A DNA stretch of 64,000 nt from Sweltsa coloradensis (GCA_024449915.1 JAMZAV010010663.1:20001-84000); one strand, 5' to 3'; positions 44,501 through 57,891 are shown, counted from the first letter of the stretch. A program made the numbers and translations. Notes: a model not told the origin generated them from the sequence alone.

Positions 44501-46721
44501 AATGCCTTTAAATTCTTGCACTGCTGATTCGACGAAAAGGCGCCAAGTTCTGGGGAGGGCCTTTGGGTTCAAAGTAGGGGCGTACAACTGTCAAGTGTCA
44601 ACAAATGGGTTTGGGCTAGGCCTACTTAAAAATGAAAAATCATATTGCAGAGAGACGAGAACGGAAAACCCAAAATAAATTAAGGCTTTTTAAATGTTTA
44701 TAACTGATGGTAAGTGTCATTTAATTGCGTGGCCTATTATAGGGCCGTCCTACTTTAACCTCAAAATGAACGGGCCTGGGCCTAAGCCCTAGCTAGCTAT
44801 GGAAAATTTTTTGAAATTTTATTTTTCCTTCGTGCAACCTGATTAAAATTGTTGTCTATAACTTATCCCAGGCCTCTGCCAAAGGTACACCCAGAAGCCT
44901 CCCCTACCTGGTAGGCCTACCACACCTTCCTAGGAACCTCCCCCAACCCCCTAAAAAAAATCGAAAAACCTTTTGGGCCCCCCCCAACCGAAGAAGTATG
45001 GCCTACCCCTACCTTCAAAAAAAGCCATCATTTTACTGCATTTTGGAAATAAAAAATGCAAATGTAGGGCTTAACATTTGTTTTGATTTCACAGATGGTG
45101 AAAAATTCCTTGCCCTGTGATACGATTGATGTTAAGAAAGAACCTATTGAGGCAATTAGGGAAGGAAAAAAAAACAAAAGGGAATGGCCAGTTTTTTCTC
45201 TGAAATATGTTTCATGGTGAGTTGTGGCATTGCATATACCGTAAAATGAGTGGGCAAGTAAGGCCGCGTTACTTTAAATTTGGTTTAGTTATAAGGGGAT
45301 AGGAAACGTGAAAAAATTGTTTACGTTTTTTTTTGTATAAGAAATTGTTATAAAAAAAACAAAATTCTTACGACCGACCAATCAACTTTTTTGTTTTTTT
45401 ATACAATGACCAATGAAAGGAGTAACTTCATTAGACGGGGCCACTGAAACATTACTAACCAATTAGGATACGGATTTTTTAAACAATAACAATTTTTTAA
45501 GAAAAAACAATTATGAAAATTCGGCCTTACTTAACATGTAACTTTTTCATGAAATAACTGTGACCTAAATCTAAGCATTTTGCCTTTAGCAAAGTAGGCA
45601 TTAAATTTCATTCAATTAAATTTTAAAATCCTTTTTAAATTTCCCATTTATTAAGTTGGTAGGCCTACCAAAATTAAGAAATTGAAAAAAAATATGGTGC
45701 CAAGCCTACATCTTTACGGGTAAAGAAAGAGAAAAATGCAGGGGCAATTCTTTTTTTTCTTTTTTGTATATACCATAAAACAGTTTTTTACAGAAAAATG
45801 TTGTCATTTTGGTAGTATTTTTTTTTATCTAAAAGGGGAAAAAAAAGAAAACAGAAGGGGTTGAAAGTAGAGGCCAAAAAGCTATACACACTTTTTGTCG
45901 CAATATTGTAGTGGGCAAATCGGGTACCCCCTTTCGGTTGGTATGGCAGTTTTTTTTTTTTGCCTAAAAAACCTTTAAAACGTCGCTTTTTTAAATCTAA
46001 AGTCTACAAACCTTTTAAAAAGGGCATATTTTAAACCCAAAAGTACCTATTTTGATCAAAAACTGTCAACCAACCGAAATATTTCCCGCAAATCGTGGTT
46101 TACCAATAAACTTGTAGCATTCATTGACGCACAGTCCCATACAACCCCCAATCTTTGCTATCAGCATTTTAGGAAACCTTTTTTAAAAATTTGGACAGCT
46201 ACGACTGCGATCCGGGGTTGCAAAAAATGTGTGTAAAGGCAGGTACCGGGTTTGATTTATAATGGGGTTTTTTATTAATTTTGTTTTGACTTTTAATAAA
46301 ATGTTAGTTAAAAAAATACAAATGGGGCATACATAACCACATTTTTAATGATAGGCCTATTTATGGTACCTCTTTTAAACGGGAAAATAAAAGTTTTTAC
46401 TTATAAAATTTTTTAATGCTGGGCTAATATTTTAATTTTAAATTATTATGTTAATACCATCTGGGGGGAATACCGGTAGTTGCTATTTTTATAACATTTT
46501 GGCAATGGCGGGGTTTTACTACAATTAAAACCACTTTACCTCTAAAACTTATAAATTATACATTTATTGAATAAAAGCAGCTGTCAGTTCAAAATCTTAA
46601 AAAAAAAATTTTAATTCCATGCAAAATTAAAAAAATTTTTAAAAAGTTACATAAAACTGTTAAGCATAGATTGTATTTTATTATTATTATTTTATATTAT
46701 TATTATTATTATTATTTTTAT
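41520..46721. other. Interior of the hAT-like element, left part
   Basis: No gene can be followed. One candidate exon starts after a good acceptor (GATTTCACAG) near 45095 and encodes PCDTIDVKKEPIEAIRE. At 43340-43425 TTTAACGTCGCTATTTTAA is followed by an imperfect inverted copy. A 119-codon minus frame at 43947-44306 is Arg/Lys-rich and unrecognised. Long runs of A, T, C and G interrupt every frame. Confidence 0.35.
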
Positions 46722-46905
46722 TGAAGAGAAATTAAAACACTGAGGGGATTTTTTCGTCGCGTCTAATGGTGAATTTTTTACATTATCTTGTTTTTCCCGA
46801 CGTAGCGTCATCCTGTGGATGATGTCAGTAAATGAAATTTTTATTCACCATTACGACGCGACGAAAACCCCCGTCAATGAATAGGTTAATTTCTTTTCAA
46901 AAGGG
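46722..46905. repeat. Palindromic element with arms TTTTCGTCGCGTC
   Basis: TTTTCGTCGCGTC at 46750 and, inverted, GACGCGACGAAAA ending at 46867, with AATGGTGAAT extending both arms inward and GAAATTAA extending them outward. It is probably a decayed MITE of about 120-180 bp. Confidence 0.55.
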
Positions 46906-49900
46906 GCCTATATGGGGTCGTGAAAGTAAAATTTGTGAAATTATTTTTTTTTAATTTAACAAAAATTTTAAACATTATTAATGAACAAAATTTAAATTGG
47001 GTTTGGGACATTTTGCCGCGTAAAAATATGCTTTTATTGCTTTGAGGGAAAAAATGCCCCGACCGATTAATCTTTTATTATTTCCCGGGCCACAAAAGCC
47101 TTTAAATTTTTAAAATTTATTAATATCTTGTTGAGCTTTCACAGCTTGAAATATTTAAAAAAAATCTTATATTTAACAAAATATGATATGTCGGGGGATT
47201 GAAAAATTAAAGCGAACACAGCAAAATGACTTGAAAAAATTTTGGTTTATTATTATTATTATTAAAATTATTATTATTATTATTATAACTCAAAATAAAT
47301 TACTTTATTTACAAAATCAGTAAAAGGAATGTGACAAAGAAGTAACCCCCTACCCAGAAAAATTCAAGGGAATGACAATTCCACTAAATTTTTATTGTCC
47401 TTGTACACTAAATGAAGGCTTTGTTAGATGCCCAAAAAATTATAAATTCAAAAATGTGGGGAAAATCAGGGGACGCCTTGGGGAACAAGGTATAAGTCAC
47501 ACCACTACAAGCGGAAAATAGATGGAAGCTTTAGGCGAGCGTTTAAACGAAAAAACCACAAACAACAATAAAAGGGGGCGCCACCGTCTAAATTGGGGCT
47601 ATAAAAAGTCGTGTTTCTTAACCCATAGGGCCAGAGCCTAATTATTGATGTTTGGGGGCACTAACTAGGGGTTTTAAACTTTGACTTAAAGTACCCTACC
47701 CTACCTATTCTTTTTTTCATCATTTATTGTTGCTGAGTAGGCCAGGTAGATTTTTCCCCAAAAACCAAATTATTAAATTTTTTTATCAATGTTTAAAACA
47801 CATTTGGGGCTAAAGTGACTTCAAAATTAGGTAGTAAAAAAAATTGCATGAAATACTAGTATTTTACCTAATTAGAACTCTTGGTTTTTTTTTTGCAGCG
47901 AACTTGCTAAATAAATTTTGTTAAGAAATCAATGTTTGTTTCCCCCCATTCTATGGGAAATGGTCAGAAGTTTTAAACCCGCAGTTTATCAAAGCTGGCA
48001 TGCAATCGATCCAACAACAACCCCCCTGCTCGTTCTCTTTTAAATTTCCCTCAGGAGAGAATCTAGGCCAGAAATCCCGCAATTATTTTAAAGGAGCGAA
48101 AACCAAAACGAAATATCCTACAAGAAATAAAGGGGGCTCCGCACTGAGGTAGCGGCACGGCCTCTTCAAAAGAAATGGCAAAAAAAAAAACCCGCAACGA
48201 TAATATATTTCTTTTGATGAAGGGCGGAACGAGAGTTAAAAAAAAAAAAAGACTTGTTACAAAAAAATGTTTTGGATGAAGACAAACATTGCGATTGCTG
48301 TATGCATAAGCAAAAATAAATGCATACCTACCCGAAACACTAATCAGTGGGGCAAAAAAAAAATGGTTGTAAAAGTGATAAATTTTGCCATATTAAATTT
48401 TTTAAATTTTTTGACAATTTTACAAAAAAAACTGTTAATTTTTTTAAATTAGCCCTAGTCGAAAAAGCGACACTTTTTTTTTTATTTTTTTATTTTTTCA
48501 ATGGCATGCAAACAAAAATGCAAATTGATAATTAACCTTTTCTAAATTTAAAGGGGATGTAATTTAAATTTTTTAGTTGTATTAAAAAAAGTTCGTACAA
48601 CATTTGTCAATTGGATCATCCCTCGTAATTTCACCTCTTTTTTTAAAAAAAAAAATTGAGTTTTTCGGGCATAATTACATTTACGTATTTTTTTCTTTCG
48701 CCCTAATTTTTTGGTATAAAAAAAATAATTTTTTCCCCAATTTCGGTATAAGAAAAAAATTTTATACCAATTTTTTTTGTTGTTAAAGCCCATTTAGGAA
48801 AAATGCGGGGCCTACAATCAGGCAATGGAATCCCCCTTGGGGGGAAATTTTATTTCAATTTTTTAAAAATTTCACCTTTTTTTTTTTTCTTTTACCTCAA
48901 AAGAAATTTTAAATAGGTAGCCTTTTACTTTTGTATGTAAGTGGTTTTCTGTATTTTTTGGACTTGGGTGATCATTCAAAGCAGAGATAGTATTTTTGGC
49001 ATTTTTTAATTTTTGAACATTGAGCAGTAATTTTTTTTTTATTTTTCATTTTGTAGCATCTATTTTTGTAAGGTATTTTCGTTTTTACCCAAAACCCCTT
49101 GATGTGGAAAATAGCCCCAAAAAAAATTCTTATAACCACAATACATATACGAAAAAAAAAAAAATTTTTTTAAAATTTAATTTTGTATAGTACTCCAAAA
49201 ATTACTAAAAAATATGTTCCCCATCGAAACTTAAAATGCTAAAAAAAAATTACCTATATAATAGTGTATCAGTTTGCTTTTAGTTTGGTAATAACATTGC
49301 CATTTTAAAACCCTGCTTGTGCAGGTACAATTTTGTGGTGTGTGGCACTAAAAGCCAAAAATCACTGGGGTGCAATCTCGTCTCGCAATCGTTGCCGCGC
49401 GCTTATGTCAGTTGTACAGCAGGTTTTACATCTCCCTGGGTTTTTTCAACTTATCTTTGAGAAAGCAGGTCCTCCCGATTTGCTTATTTTGTAGAACACA
49501 GCGGCTCGGTGAAAGGGCAGATTCTTTGATGCCCCGCAAATTTAAAGATGAGTTTCTAAAGCGTTTTTTTAAGTATTCCAAAGCAGCTCTATTCGACGCG
49601 ACAGGGGTGATAATGTTTGATTAAACAATTTTGAGCATTTGTTAAATGTCCTTGTCACATATGGTACAAGGCGTGCTGTAGACATGGTATGCACTATCCC
49701 CAAATAGAGTATATCCTCCTATAAGAAGAAAATAAAACTTAATATTTTAATGTGTTCGGTTTTGGCATGTGTATTATAATTTTTTTAAATAGGCGTACCC
49801 TACCGCCTAATCTTTTATTTATTTTATTTATTTATTTAACGTCTATCCTATTCATTATAAAAAAATGATTTACAAAGGAGGACAAATAAAAAAACTAAAA

Positions 49901-52620
49901 TTTAAAAATTACTAGATGCAGAAAAAACAAAAAACCACATTTTTTTAAATATGTATTTGAAATAGACATTACAACAACAATGGGATTTAAAAACAACAAA
50001 ATTTTTGGGAACAAATAAAAAAAAATACATTATATTGCATTTAATGATGAATCAAAAATAAAAAAGGGTGCAGATAAAAGAAAAGAAAAACTAACAATCT
50101 TCTGTTTTTGAGTTTCTTGACTTTGACATTAGGGCCCCATTTGTAATTTTTTCAAAAATAACACTAAAATGCCACACTTTTTTGGGGAAGGGTTTAATAC
50201 AGACTGACGGTATGAGAATTTTTATGGACATATATTTAATACTTGTACAAATAAAATCAAAAGCAAATGTTGTGATATCTAGTAGTTTTTTTGCTGCTAC
50301 TAGCTTTTTATACTTAAATTCACAAACTGGTTCAAATTTTCATATCCCGTTGAATTTCTAAAAAATTTTGGGGACATGTCAGAAACCCGTGTACCCCAAA
50401 ATACTCAAAAAATCTGTATTCATGGTCACAAATTCCTTGGGAAAAACAGAATGTGTGCCAGGGGAAAAGTAATCGTTGTGGTTTATTGTTGGTTTATCAA
50501 AACGTATTGGGAAAAAATCCATACAACCCGAAAAAAAAAAAAATGCCCTTGTAAAAAAATTGTGTTGACTACCCTATGTGTTTTTTCCATTCCTGCATTC
50601 ATGTAATTATGATTATTCATCTAGCCCCCAGTAGGCCCGCAGACGTCTCTTTCATCCATGCCTCGGGACAAAACAAAAATTTGGGAATCTGGTGAAGGTA
50701 ATGCATATGTGCCCAAAATTCAGCCCGTAAAACAATTCAAAAGTCCCGACTGAAAAACTGGGAAAACCCCAAAGTTGGGAAAAAAAAAAAACAAACCTAT
50801 GTTCCGAATATTGGCACGTGCAAAATTCATTTCTCATAGAAAATACTTTCCCACACATTTGGGTAAGGCCTTACGAGTTCTTAATCTCTTCAATTATTGC
50901 CTTTTTTTTTTTTTTGGCCACATATTAAGAAGATGCCATTGATAAGATGCATGCAACTCTACTTTGATTCTATGCAGGGAATATAAGCTTATATCGAAGC
51001 GATCCGTACATCTCTAAAGGATCGGTTTGATTTGGGCCCCCAAAAACCCAAAAGGGAAGCCCCAAAACATGCTTCTCCGGGGTATTGGGGGTAAACCTGA
51101 CCCAAAAAAGAAAAAATGAATTTAACAATTGTGCAAAACCCGTACGTAAATATTATTAGGGAGCCTGCACTGCATTTCGAATTTTAAAATGGGATAAGTG
51201 TGACAAATTGGGAATATTTCTCCTCTGCCCTTTTAATAACCAAAGGGTTTTGGGTACACAAAAATCTCTGCTGTTTTACCAGTAGGCCTAGGGTTGTCTC
51301 AAATTTTGTCGACCTGTGAACATAAAAGGGGTTTAAAAACAGAACCTAGGGGTAGGCCTAGCCCAGTTTCGAGGTTATGACCTCAATATCAAATACGCTG
51401 ACACAACCCTAAGGATCCCGGTAGGACCTAGGCCCCCAAAAATAGCCCTTTGGCCTAAGCTAGCCCTACTTTTATTTGTGATGGTTTTGAAAAACAGCCC
51501 AAACTGCACAGAAATAGGGCCTAGGCTACGCCAGGGGGTGGGAACTATAGCCTATAGTTTCGAGGTTGGTTTTGACCTCAGCGTATCTGAAAAATAGGGT
51601 ATAGCCTAAAGGGCTTACCTGTCGAAAAGAATTCTAGATGTCGAACGGCCAAACCCCTCTACAGTTCCCCGCACGGGGGCCTTCTTTTTCGAAAATGAGT
51701 AATGATTCTCTGTCAGAAAACTGTGGGACCACATTTTCACAGTATGTGGAAGCAGCATCTTTTCGTCTTCTTAATATTTTTCGAGTAAATTAAATGCTAT
51801 CTTTTATCACATCTGAAGATCCTGAATCGAAGATTTTAATAAAAACTTTACAAACGATGACTCAATTGAGCCTCTAAAAACCCGCCGCTTTGCCCTGTCA
51901 ACAACTTTTTTAAATCGTAGAAATAAAGCGCCTCTAGTGTAAGTGTCAGAAAAATTCGTTGGTTTTTCCTGGGGAAAAATGAGTGTAATTTGATTTGTAC
52001 GCCTACCTTCACTACACTAGTCTAACACTACACTAGGTAAACCAAAAAACCTAATGGGCCAGGCCGTTTTTTCCCCGGGGCGAAGCCCGGTTCAAAATTT
52101 TTTTCCCGCTCACAGTTGGGGCTAATAAAAGCAGGACGCAAAAAAAAAAATTTACAGGTCGGGATTTGAGGTTATTAGTAGGGGCAATTCAAATTTTGGG
52201 AATGAAGGCAGTTTTCCCCATTTCCACTGGATTTTTTGTTTTTGGAAAAAAAAAAAAAAGTACATTATAATTGCCATAGGTAGCGTCGGGATGTTGTGAC
52301 CGGTATTGCAGTCCGAAACTGGGGTACTGGGGGGACTGGGGTGTGTTTAACGAAAATTTTTGGTGGGTTGTTTAAGTTATGACTTTACACTGACAGTGGG
52401 AAAGGGAAAGGGGAAAACCTCAGAATAATGAAGAAAAAACCTTCGCTCTTTGAACTGGCCAAAAGCCATGCATGGTCCCATCTCTTAACTATTCCAACTT
52501 TTTTTTTTAGTTTTATTTTTTATGTCAAAAAAAAACTGAATTTGGATTGCATTCACACCGATTTTTTTTTTAGAACGCACCAAACACCTCTAAAAACCTA
52601 ATTTTCAAAATTTTCGCCTG
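46906..52620. other. Interior of the hAT-like element, right part
   Basis: No gene recognised. There are TTA repeats at 47250-47285 and a GGCCTA-rich patch at 51280-51620. The region is crowded with homopolymers of 5-12 bases. Confidence 0.4.
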
Positions 52621-52721
52621 CGGCGCTGTTGTTGGGGGGGCTTTGCCCCCCCAAACCCCCCCGTCCTTGGCAGCAGATTTGTTGTTTCCCCCCCCACTCG
52701 AAAAGGGTTCCTACGCGCCTA

Positions 52722-52930
52722 CGGGCCCGAACAACAAGACCGATTCAGCCAACTGAATTTTTTATGTCTTTCGTTGCTAGGACGGGTCCAAAATCCCGTT
52801 TACAACTCCTAAACAAAAACTGAGGACTTAAGTCCAAATCAGAAATTAAAAAAATTCTGACTTTAAGGGATCGAACCCTGGACCTTCTGCATTGGAAGCA
52901 AACGCTAACCCAAAGACCAACGAGCCACAT
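52722..52930 (-). repeat. SINE family S, copy 2, head part
   Basis: Continues the copy broken at 40909. The tRNA-like head is at the right: on the minus strand GTGGCTCGTTGG, then GGTCCAGGGTTCGATCCC. This head gives the orientation for the family. Confidence 0.75.
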
Positions 52931-53167
52931 TTTTATAAATTTTCAAATATGTTATTTTAAGATTATCCGTAAATCAGTCAGTTTTTATCGTAGAAATTTC
53001 GTCCAAAAAAAAAAAGAAAAAATATTTTTAACAACGTTATTAATATTTGCAAACAAACAAAAAAATCAATAAATAAAAAAAATACAGCAGGTATAAAACC
53101 CTCAGTTTCTAGGATGGTCTATTTTACGACTACACGCAACAACCCTTAGCAGCTGCCTTATACCCAT

Positions 53168-53225
53168 ACCCGACGCGTCCGTCGATGGTCACTTTGTACT
53201 TCATGGATAGATAGACTTTAGTAGT
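53168..53225 (-). repeat. Dispersed 57-bp repeat, right copy
   Basis: Inverted partner of 40373-40430. Confidence 0.65.
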
Positions 53226-53501
53226 AGTCGGGAGTAGTTGGCTAAGGGCGGTGTCGGGAGACGGTGCAGTCGGGTGCACAAGTGCACGCACAGTTGGATT
53301 GACGGAGGGAACGACCTACTGTTCAATACGCTATGTAATCTTCGGACGGGCCTCGTTAGGGAGCAGTGTGATTTAATCCACTAATCCACATTATGATTAA
53401 TTAATACGCGCGTCAACGTTTATGTTTAACGGATAGTGAAGTGAATAAGTGAAAGTAAAAGTGTTTATGTGAAGGTATTATTTCAACAGTGATGTAATTA
53501 A

Positions 53502-54306
53502 AACTAGGAAAACGCTTAAGTCCCACCGCGTTGTTGGATGAGCGTATATGGTGCATTGAGCTGCCATGTGTTACGCGGATTTTCTGTTGTTCTGTGAAAA
53601 AACATTGCTAGTCGAAGATTTATTTTGATTAAATTAAATTTAAAAAAAATTAACTTAATTTTTTAAATTAAATTAAATTAAATAAAAAATTAACTTAATT
53701 TTTTAATTAATCGTAATTTTTTAAAAAGAAAAAAATCGTAAAATTGCAATTTTATAAGAAATAATTATTCGATTGCGTTCAAATTTAATACGAATACATA
53801 AGTTCACGAAATTAAGGTTCTGTAAAAAAATCATTACAATCGGATAAAGCAAGTAGGTGTTATAAGTCAAAAAATTGTTTAAAAAAAGAAAAAACGTAAA
53901 ATTACGATTTTCATGAGAAATAATTTTTCGATTACGCTCAAATTTCACACGAATATCTTAATTCATAAAATTAAGGTTCTGTGAAAAAATCATACAATCG
54001 GATAAAGTATGTAGGTGTTATAAGTCTAAGAATTTTTTTAAAAATCGAAAAAAATCGTATAGTTGCGTTTTTTATGAGAAAAAAAAATCCCGATTGCGCT
54101 CAAAAACGTGGCAGTTCTAAGTTCAGAGATTTCGAAGGCCTCCATAAAATTTCATATCAATCATAGTATCGGTTTAGCCGGAATCGTGTTAACAAACACA
54201 CAAAAATACAAAAAAAAGAAAGAAAAAAAACATTCCGGATTTTTTTCTCCAGTGTAGTGAAATGGAATCTTCGCTTCGCTCGCTACGCTCACTACGCTCA
54301 TCCAAT
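53502..54306 (-). mobile_element. Helentron/HINE-like element, copy A1
   Basis: Reversed orientation: its 3' terminus CCTAG lies at the left and its 5' end GGATGAGCG at the right. It has internal units with GATTTTTTCGATT-type sequence and carries CTTCGCTTCGCTCGC near its 5' end. Next to it, 40 bp away, lies copy A2 in the opposite orientation. Confidence 0.6.
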
Positions 54307-54344
54307 AATTTCAAGTGTCATTTATCCGAACTTCATTTGCAAAA

Positions 54345-55105
54345 TTGGATGAGCGTAGCGAGCGAAGCGAAGATTCCATTTCACTACACTGGAGAAAAAA
54401 ATCCGGAATGTTTTTTTTTTTTTTAATTATTGTGTGTCTGTGAGCACGATTCCGGCTAAACCGATACTCCAATTGCGATGAAATTTTATTGAGGCCTTCG
54501 AAATCTCTGAACCAAAAGCTGCCACGTTTTTGAGCGCAATCGAAAAATTATTTCTCATGAAAATCGTAATTTTACGATTTTTTTCGATTTTTAAAAAAAT
54601 TCTTCGACTTATAACACTTACATGCTTTATCCGAATGTAATGATTTTTTCACAGAACTTTTATTTTATGAATTTATATATTCGTGTGAAATTCGAGCGCA
54701 ATAAAAAAAAACTATTTCTCATGAAAATTGCAATTTTTTTCATTTTTTTAAATTTTTTTAAAACTTTCTTTGACTTTAACACGTGCATGCTTTATCCGAT
54801 TGTAATGATTTTTTCACAAAACCTTAATTTTATGAATTAATATATTCCTGTAAAATTTGTGCGCAATCGAATAATTATTTCTTATGAAAATTTCAATATT
54901 ACGACTTTTTCCTTTTTTAAAATTACGATTTATTAAAAAAAAAAAATTAAGTTAATTTTATATTTTATTTAATTTAATTTTTAAAAAAATTTCAATTTAG
55001 TAATGATTTTTTCACAGAACAACAGAAAATCCGCATAACACATGGCAGCTCAATGCACCAATACGCTCATCCAACAACGCGGCGGGACTTAAGCGTTTTC
55101 CTAGT
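54345..55105 (+). mobile_element. Helentron/HINE-like element, copy A2
   Basis: Starts TTGGATGAGCGTAGCG and ends TTTTCCTAG before T. With A1 it forms a 1.6-kb near-palindrome. Confidence 0.6.
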
Positions 55106-57269
55106 TATTTAGTAATTAATTAGTGCTCTATAAATGTCAATCTGACATCTCCGAACTTTATTCTACGTGCGTCAATACGTGACTGCTACCACATGATTGT
55201 ACTAGTATTTGGACTTTAATTGCAAAGATGATTCCTTAATTAGAGCTCTATGATTATCATTTAGACATGAATAAACATTATTTGGTGAGAGTCAACGTAA
55301 TGAACAACTCAGTTACATGGGCTTAGACTGTTAAAAATCCAAGACTGTTAAAATTCCATAAACTGTGATTCTTATTGGTGTGCTACTAAGCAAGTGCGGT
55401 CGACAACAGCTGATATCGAAATCAATGAGGCCTGAGGCGGAACCAGTTGCGGGTTGCACTCGGAAGAAAGCTTTTAGGCCAGGCAAGGAAACGAAAAAAG
55501 TAGCCTAACCCCGGACAAATTGCAAGAGTTTTGTTTCTGAACTTTTCTAATACAGAATTTTGCGCTGAATACGCCTATATAAAGTCTACCTTCAAAATCG
55601 TATGGGAAATTGCCTAAAATTAAGGTTTAATTAAAAATGATAAAAAACTTGATTATTGATTTAAAAAGCTAATATGCAAAAAAATATGTTTAGTGATACT
55701 CTCACAATTATGCGTGACTACAAAAGGACGCTGAAAAAGAAATTTTCTAAAAATTTAATCACACTGCCGCAAAATCGACTTTTTATTGATTTTTCCATTG
55801 TTTTAATGAAATCGGTACAGCATCGAAAAAATAAAGATAAATGAAAAATCTTGACAGGTAAATGTAGTTCAGGTTCAATATTAACTGTTTGATGGGTATG
55901 GACAAAAGTCTACTACGGATTGCAAAGTTATACTAATTTGAATAATTTGATCATAATAATTTATTAATATTTTTTTTTTTTTTTTAAGTTACTGTTGCAA
56001 AAAAACTTTTTTTATTGATACTTACACACATGTCACATGGTGCCATAAAGTTATAAAAATAAAAATGGTCGAAAATGTAATTATAATTGTCTTAGATCGG
56101 CAAATAATTGATTTTCTATTGTTTTAATCGAATGTGTACGGTATAAAAAAATGCGGATATTTTTTTTCGGTTGAATATAGTGAATGGTGAATATTAGCTG
56201 TTGTTTGAGTATGAACAGAAGTCTACTATTGAGAAACTATGCCAAAGTCAGTAGAAATTTTTAAAGGTTTGTTAATGTGTTTTGATTCTCTATAACTATG
56301 TCATGGTTATATTATTTTAGCTACTTATAGATTAGGTCATAAGTTTGTACTACTAAGGTATTATAATATAATTGTATTATATATTAATATATTTATATTT
56401 GTACAAATTGTGTATAGTTATACAGCAACCACAGATTGTGTATAAATGTATATGCATTGCATTGGAATCAAAGATGCTAATAAAAATTATTTTCTTTTCT
56501 ATTCTATTATTTTGATCGACTCATCTGCTGTATGAAAGGTGAAAATTAATGTTATGTAAACGTTATCACTATTAGGTGACTCATGTTAATTATGTTTATT
56601 CAGTTAGTATAATTACAGTATATTCTACATATTTGTAGTCAAACAGTTGACTTTGTAGAGTATCTGTAAATGCGACCAATTATAATCTTACAATAATAAA
56701 TAGTAAAATACATTTGATATTGCAAGTAAGTGATGAAACAAATGTAAACAGATAGTGATTACATTATTATACTAATCTAATCCATTGGTTACATTAAAAA
56801 AATTGGCATAACACAATAATGTTAATATAACTCTTGTGTGATATCTTGACAGGTAATGTTCGGACCGGAAATATAACTTCTTGTTGCACATTTTCGCGTG
56901 AAAGCAGAGAAGAACAAGTATCATCTGATCATTGATCATCAAATTAATCATCTTCATTATCGGTGATACATTGTGCTATTTTATCAAATGCTTCCGATCT
57001 AAAAGTGTCCTTGGGACGACCTTTAGATTTCTTGCTAAGAGGTCCTCTGTTGCACCCCTCCCGACAGATGTGCAAATAATTAAATTACGTCCGTGACACC
57101 CGCTAGTATTTATTCATTCAACTGGACTAGACAAACAAATGGCTACTTTAATTAATGGAAGTTTTGGGGGAATTTCCAAATCTATACACTTTATTATGTC
57201 AAAATTTTGGATACAAACAAGGAAATATTATGTCTCCTAAAAATATATTATTTCGTTAAATAAATAAAA
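55106..57269. other. No gene recognised; LINE-like 3' remnant near 56400-56515
   Basis: AT-rich. At 56445-56490 the sequence TCAAAGATGCTAATAAAA resembles the 3' UTR end of the LINE at 10500 (TCAAAGAGGCTAATAAAT), so 56380-56515 may be a remnant of the same LINE group. Nothing else was seen. Confidence 0.35.
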
Positions 57270-57859
57270 CTAGGAAACGCTCTGTTGGACGCGTTGATAA
57301 GCGAGCACGTGCTATAGCTAGACCCACATTGCACATTTTTTATAAATTTTCAATTTACGACGTTCGCGTTTCCAGTATTATTTATTATTGCCAAGGTATT
57401 TAGGTAAACCCGTATGTAAATCTTTACTTTGTGGATAAAATCCACCGCCATCTAGAGGACCTTGACTCCTTGTTTAACTCTTTGGTGACAAATAATAGAC
57501 TGCTTCCTCGAAAGTATTTTGATTACTTCTAGGTAGCAGTGCATTTGAAACTTCGCGCGTCTTTTCGTTGCCATGGCAGTTACTTTTGTTATAATGTAAT
57601 TTCCATCTACACTACTTATCGGATCAAACTAAAATTAACATATTCGTGACCGGACGGACATTCTAAATGATTTGGCTATCTCAGATTTTGTCGCCGGTTA
57701 GTTTGAAAAAAAAACTTTCGATTAACTTTAATGTAACTTTTTAACTTTTTGAACGATTTTGCCACAAAACTAATGGCATTCAATCGAGAAAAAAAGCTTG
57801 CGGATGGTCAAAATTTCAACTCGATCCGAGCCTCCGTTCGAACGTTATGGCGAGACATA

Positions 57860-57891
<32 letters not shown>

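Larger units (their letters stand above)
40910..52721. mobile_element. hAT-like transposon, 11.8 kb, inserted in a SINE
   Basis: The left end is CAGGCGCGTAGGAA; the right end is its reverse complement starting TAGGCGCGTAGGAA. Both are followed inward by G-rich (C-rich on the other strand) runs, as in several hAT groups whose ends read CAGGGGCGTAG. The flanks ACGCCAGA and GGGCCCGA match at 5 of 8 bases and sit where an 8-bp duplication should be. The SINE before and after is consecutive. A promoter-like block lies 330 bp inside the left end. No transposase can be read: the interior is AT-rich and crowded with homopolymer runs. Confidence 0.6.

Noticed and set aside
48267..48793. Short frames rich in F, K and N
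   Set aside because: Open only because of A and T runs; both strands are equally open and no motif is present.
53640..55000. Direct and inverted repeats considered as a CRISPR array
   Set aside because: Units are about 165 bp, AT-rich and diverged, and belong to a eukaryotic mobile family; no short conserved repeats with unique spacers.
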